Positions 5,900 through 8,519 of a stretch of 8,519 bases of DNA are shown piece after piece (the first letter of the stretch is position 1; every line of letters begins with the position of its first letter). The stretch is from Thermotogae bacterium (GTDB lineage: Bacteria; Thermotogota; Thermotogae; Petrotogales; Kosmotogaceae), in the NCBI GenBank assembly GCA_003643975.1, contig QNAR01000058.1:1-8519 (forward strand). Direction: 5' to 3'. The position numbers and the translations under genes were made by a program. The notes under the pieces were generated by a model. The model searched no databases. It saw only the letters and a list, made by a program, of their open reading frames with translations, and had not been told where the DNA came from.

Positions 5900-6038
5900 C
5901 TATTTATAATAGGGTGTCCCAAAAATCAGTAACAGCTAACAATAACAGCCAACTTTCTTGGTTTAGGTTATCTCAATGTTACCACCGTTGAAATTTTGGA
6001 GGCTCACCTTTTTTGTGACACTTCTATATTATAAATAG
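5900..6038. mobile_element. MITE-like or insertion-sequence remnant with terminal inverted repeats
   Basis: A perfect 12-base inverted repeat bounds this 139-base stretch: CTATTTATAATA at 5900-5911 and TATTATAAATAG at 6027-6038. Just inside lies a second, imperfect pair: GGGTGTCCCAAAAA (5912-5925) and, read on the - strand from 6023, AAGTGTCACAAAAAA. The inner pair has the form of insertion-sequence ends. The core of about 85 bases carries no open frame of note but repeats AACAGC at 5931 and 5945. No clear target-site duplication was found at either pair of ends. It fills most of the 240-base gap between the convergent aminopeptidase and permease genes; the rest of that gap (5814-5899) shows only AT-rich sequence with a tight palindrome at 5847-5860. 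Confidence 0.45.
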
Positions 6039-6053
6039 CATTTCCAATTGTAT

Positions 6054-6887
6054 TTACTCTTTTACGCCACCAGCGGTTAATCCACCGATAATATATTTCT
6101 GAAGGGTGAGTGTAAATATAATCACCGGAATGAGTATTATGGTTCCGGCAGCAGCAAGTTGCCCCCATTTTGGAGCATATTGTCCCATGAAACCATTCAC
6201 GGAAATTGGAGCAGTTTTTGTCGTATTGCCTGTTAGCACAAGGGCATATATATATTCATTCCAGGACATGATAAATGCAAATACGGCTGCAACTACCAAA
6301 CCAGGTGCTGTGAGCGGCAAAAAGATCTTCCAGAAAATCTGCTTTCTATTACACCCATCAACACGTGCTGCCTCTTCGAAAGAAATCGAAATTGAACTGA
6401 AGAATGGCAATAATAACCAAATCACATAAGGTATATTGAAACTCGTATGCGCTAATATGAGAGAAATATAAGAATCAGTCATAGAAAGTGAGTCAAAAAC
6501 CATGAATAATGGAACCGCTAATGCTATTTGCGGTATCATTCGAGACACAAGAAAAGAATATGAAAGAACCTTCCGACCTTTAAATCTGAATCTCGATATT
6601 CCATAAGAAGCCATCGAACCAACCAAAAGAGAAATTGCCGTGGAAGATATACCCACTATAAGACTATTCTTTATAGAAGGTAAAAAATCGCTTTTTTGAA
6701 ACACCTTTTTGTAGCTATAAAGAGTAGGCTTAAAACTGAATGGGTTGCTATTTCTTATATCGAGGTCTCTTTTAAAGCCATTACTCATTATTATAAATAT
6801 GGGAAAAAGTTCAATAGCAACTATAATAATGGCAACCGTAAACGTAACCCATTTTATTATTGTTTTTTTCTTTCTTATATTCGCCAT
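6054..6887 (-). CDS. ABC sugar transporter permease, MalG-like
   Basis: This 277-residue inner-membrane protein is one half of the channel of a CUT1-type carbohydrate importer. About six membrane helices can be placed (roughly 13-36, 72-95, 107-131, 138-161, 196-218, 243-266). The cytoplasmic EAA loop that docks on the ATPase is clear at 171-197 (EEAARVDGCNRKQIF, then FLPLTAPGL). It ends in the typical KYIIGGLTAGGVKE, where the GGLTAGGVK tail is a hallmark of MalG-type permeases. The ATG at 6887 is taken as the start because GGTGA (6897-6893) lies 5 bases before it; a TTG four codons earlier lacks a ribosome site. It begins 14 bases after the stop of the partner permease and is the last gene of the operon in this window. 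The sugar cannot be read from the sequence. Confidence 0.94.
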   Translation of the reverse strand: MANIRKKKTIIKWVTFTVAIIIVAIELFPIFIIMSNGFKRDLDIRNSNPFSFKPTLYSYKKVFQKSDFLPSIKNSLIVGISSTAISLLVGSMASYGISRFRFKGRKVLSYSFLVSRMIPQIALAVPLFMVFDSLSMTDSYISLILAHTSFNIPYVIWLLLPFFSSISISFEEAARVDGCNRKQIFWKIFLPLTAPGLVVAAVFAFIMSWNEYIYALVLTGNTTKTAPISVNGFMGQYAPKWGQLAAAGTIILIPVIIFTLTLQKYIIGGLTAGGVKE

Positions 6888-6901
6888 GAGCTTCACCAAA
6901 C

Positions 6902-7810
6902 CTACATAGTGTCGATATCCATATTTTTTCTTACCAGACTAAATGCAAAAAGAACACTGACTACTATGAGTATAACTGCCATCGAGGACGCATATCCAAG
7001 TTTACCGAATTCAAAAGCTTGCTTGTGAATATATAGAGAATAAAGCATTGTTCCGTTCCCACCGGGACCACCATTTGTCATGACAAAAACCTCAGAAAAT
7101 ATTCTCAAGGCATCTATAATTCTCAGAAGAATTGCCGTAGTAATGGTCGGTCTTAGCATGGGAATTGTTATTGTGAATGTTTTTCTGAAAAAACCTGCGC
7201 CATCCAATTCCGCAGCTTCCATGATATCTTTTGGCAATCCCACAAGACCTGCATACAGAATCACGAACATAAATGGCCACATTCTCCAAATATCCTGAAC
7301 AATTACAGCGGAATATGCAAGGTTTTTATCAGAAAGGATTCCTTGAGGAAAATCAAACCCAACCAAACTAAGTAAATAGGTGATTGCTCCATAACCAGGT
7401 TGAAGCATAAGTCTCCATGTTAGACCAGATAAAACCGGAAGAGTAAAAACAGGCAAGAGCAGTAATGTTCTTAGAACTCCTGATATTGGAAATTCCCTGT
7501 TAAATAGTAAAGCAACTAGAAAGCCTATTACAAGCTCAATTGGGATAGCAATGAATATAAATCCTAGCTGTAAAAAAAGTGAATGCCAGAATTCATGATC
7601 GTTTATTAGATCAAGGTAATTTTTGCCCCACATGAAAAACCTATTTCCACTATCCACTTGTGGCCAATTGAAGAATGAAATGACCATAGAATAAATTATG
7701 GGGAAAAGAAGAATAATCCCCACCAATATAATTGCTGGTAAAACAAAGTAAAGATAAGAAGGAACTCCCTTGCGGGAGTCCCTTCTAAGAGTCTCAGATC
7801 TATTTCTCAT
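6902..7810 (-). CDS. ABC sugar transporter permease, MalF/UgpA-like
   Basis: This 302-residue inner-membrane protein is the partner of the MalG-like permease. A basic cytoplasmic N terminus (MRNRSETLRRDSRKG) is followed by the first helix at about 19-46 (YLYFVLPAIILVGIILLFP), with further helices near 78-103, 113-135, 165-190, 223-242 and 272-294. The EAA loop lies at 198-222 (MEAAELDGAGFFRKTF, then IPMLRP), and TNGGPGGNGT at 245-254 is the loop typical of this family. Its ATG overlaps the end of the binding-protein gene by 11 bases (ATGAGAAATAG), and only a weak, distant GGAG precedes it, so translation is probably coupled to the upstream gene. It lacks the large periplasmic P2 domain of enteric MalF, as is usual for UgpA/LacF-like proteins. 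Confidence 0.94.
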   Translation of the reverse strand: MRNRSETLRRDSRKGVPSYLYFVLPAIILVGIILLFPIIYSMVISFFNWPQVDSGNRFFMWGKNYLDLINDHEFWHSLFLQLGFIFIAIPIELVIGFLVALLFNREFPISGVLRTLLLLPVFTLPVLSGLTWRLMLQPGYGAITYLLSLVGFDFPQGILSDKNLAYSAVIVQDIWRMWPFMFVILYAGLVGLPKDIMEAAELDGAGFFRKTFTITIPMLRPTITTAILLRIIDALRIFSEVFVMTNGGPGGNGTMLYSLYIHKQAFEFGKLGYASSMAVILIVVSVLFAFSLVRKNMDIDTM

Positions 7811-8519
7811 ACTTGTCTAGCAACTCCTGTACCTGTGATATCATGTTATCAACAGCAGTTTCTGGATCAACAGCACCAGTAACAGCTGCAAGCCAATTGA
7901 CTTTAATTTTTTCGGAGATTTCAGGATAATAAGTTACTCTGTTAGGTCTGCTTACAGCAAAGAGCCCTGATTCAGCCATTCCTTGATACCAGGGGCTTTT
8001 CGCCAGGAGCTCTGGATCTGTTAACAGATCTGTTCTAACAGGGGTCATACCGTCTTCAGCAAGCTTTTTTCCCGCATCATGGGAATTTAACCAGTAAGCA
8101 AATTCAGCTGCTGCTTCAACGTTTTTGGAGGCTTTTGGTATTCCAAGAATCCAACAACCTCTCACAGCAGCCCTTCTGGCAGGACCAGCAGGAGGAGCAG
8201 TGTAAATGATTTTTCCCGCTACGAGTGATTCGTCTTCATTTTCATGAGTTGGGATTATTCCAGGCCATTGGAACATGGAGAAAACCTTCCCATCACTAAA
8301 TGCGGCAATTCTTTCACTATGACCCATATCATTCGCCCCTGGAGGTGCATACTGCATCAATCTTTTGTAGAAGAGAATTGCTTCGATAGCTTTTTCTTTG
8401 TCAAGGGTTATAACATATTTCCCATTCACTTGTTCCATAAAATGCGTTCCAAATGCTTCAAAGAACATTATTGCTTCACATGTTGAGCCTTCTGTGTTCT
8501 TTGTAAAGGGCGCAAAGCC
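7800..8519 (-). CDS. Extracellular sugar-binding protein of the ABC transporter (5' end outside window)
   Basis: The frame runs off the right edge of the window, so the N-terminal part, including any signal peptide or lipoprotein cysteine, is missing; 239 residues are visible, roughly the C-terminal 55-60 percent of a family 1 solute-binding protein. Marks of the family include GKVFSMFQWPGI (78-89), where such proteins read a substrate-lined strand, APPAGPARRAAVRGCWILGI (108-127), PKASKNVEAAAEFAYWLNS (129-147) and GMTPVRTDLLTDPELL (157-172). These segments match the second lobe and hinge of a CUT1 binding protein. Tryptophans at 85, 123 and 209 and tyrosines at 197-198 may stack on sugar. It heads the operon whose two permeases follow, and its stop codon lies inside the start of the next gene. 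The promoter would be outside the window. Confidence 0.92.
   Translation of the reverse strand, partial: GFAPFTKNTEGSTCEAIMFFEAFGTHFMEQVNGKYVITLDKEKAIEAILFYKRLMQYAPPGANDMGHSERIAAFSDGKVFSMFQWPGIIPTHENEDESLVAGKIIYTAPPAGPARRAAVRGCWILGIPKASKNVEAAAEFAYWLNSHDAGKKLAEDGMTPVRTDLLTDPELLAKSPWYQGMAESGLFAVSRPNRVTYYPEISEKIKVNWLAAVTGAVDPETAVDNMISQVQELLDKYEK

Noticed and set aside
1..8519. tRNA or rRNA genes, CRISPR repeats, phage genes, toxin-antitoxin pair or defence genes
   Set aside because: None was seen when reading both strands; all large frames are explained by housekeeping, transport and metabolic families.

Overview
The window reads as an ordinary stretch of a moderately AT-rich, densely packed bacterial chromosome. 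Arginine is written mostly with AGA/AGG, several genes have strong GGAGG-like ribosome sites, and the gene set combines two DegV proteins, an HD-GYP protein, an aldo/keto reductase with a ferredoxin-like tail, a CGGC protein, an M55 aminopeptidase and a CUT1-type sugar ABC transporter. This fits a thermophilic or mesophilic anaerobe of the Thermotogota (Kosmotoga/Mesotoga-like) or a similar Gram-positive-like anaerobe. The taxonomic guess comes from protein style only and was not tested by a search.

Left part (1-3045, all + strand): the 3' end of a cupin-like/HD-GYP gene that begins before the window; a DegV family gene behind its own sigma70-like promoter; a 213-base gap holding what looks like a broken small membrane-protein gene; and an aldo/keto reductase whose C-terminal third carries two four-cysteine [4Fe-4S] motifs.

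Middle (3136-5813): a second, divergent DegV gene on the - strand converges on the reductase. A 460-base gap between its start and the next + strand gene is not empty. It holds a promoter for the second degV gene, a cluster of TACGAAT/ATTCGTA repeats overlapping a possible + strand promoter, a 33-codon ORF, a rho-independent-type terminator and the promoter of the next gene. Then come a CGGC-domain protein and an M55 (DppA-like) zinc aminopeptidase, in the same direction and 73 bases apart.

Right part (5814-8519): a 139-base inverted-repeat element (5900-6038) that looks like a MITE or insertion-sequence remnant sits between the aminopeptidase and a - strand ABC operon. That operon runs right to left: solute-binding protein (cut by the window edge), MalF-like permease, MalG-like permease. 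No ATPase gene lies downstream of it in this window.

There is no sign of a defence system, phage, CRISPR array or biosynthetic cluster. The items most worth a second look are the small transcription unit at about 4194-4400, the inverted-repeat element at 5900-6038, the frameshifted small gene ending in a TAATG overlap at 1942, and the CGGC-M55 pairing.
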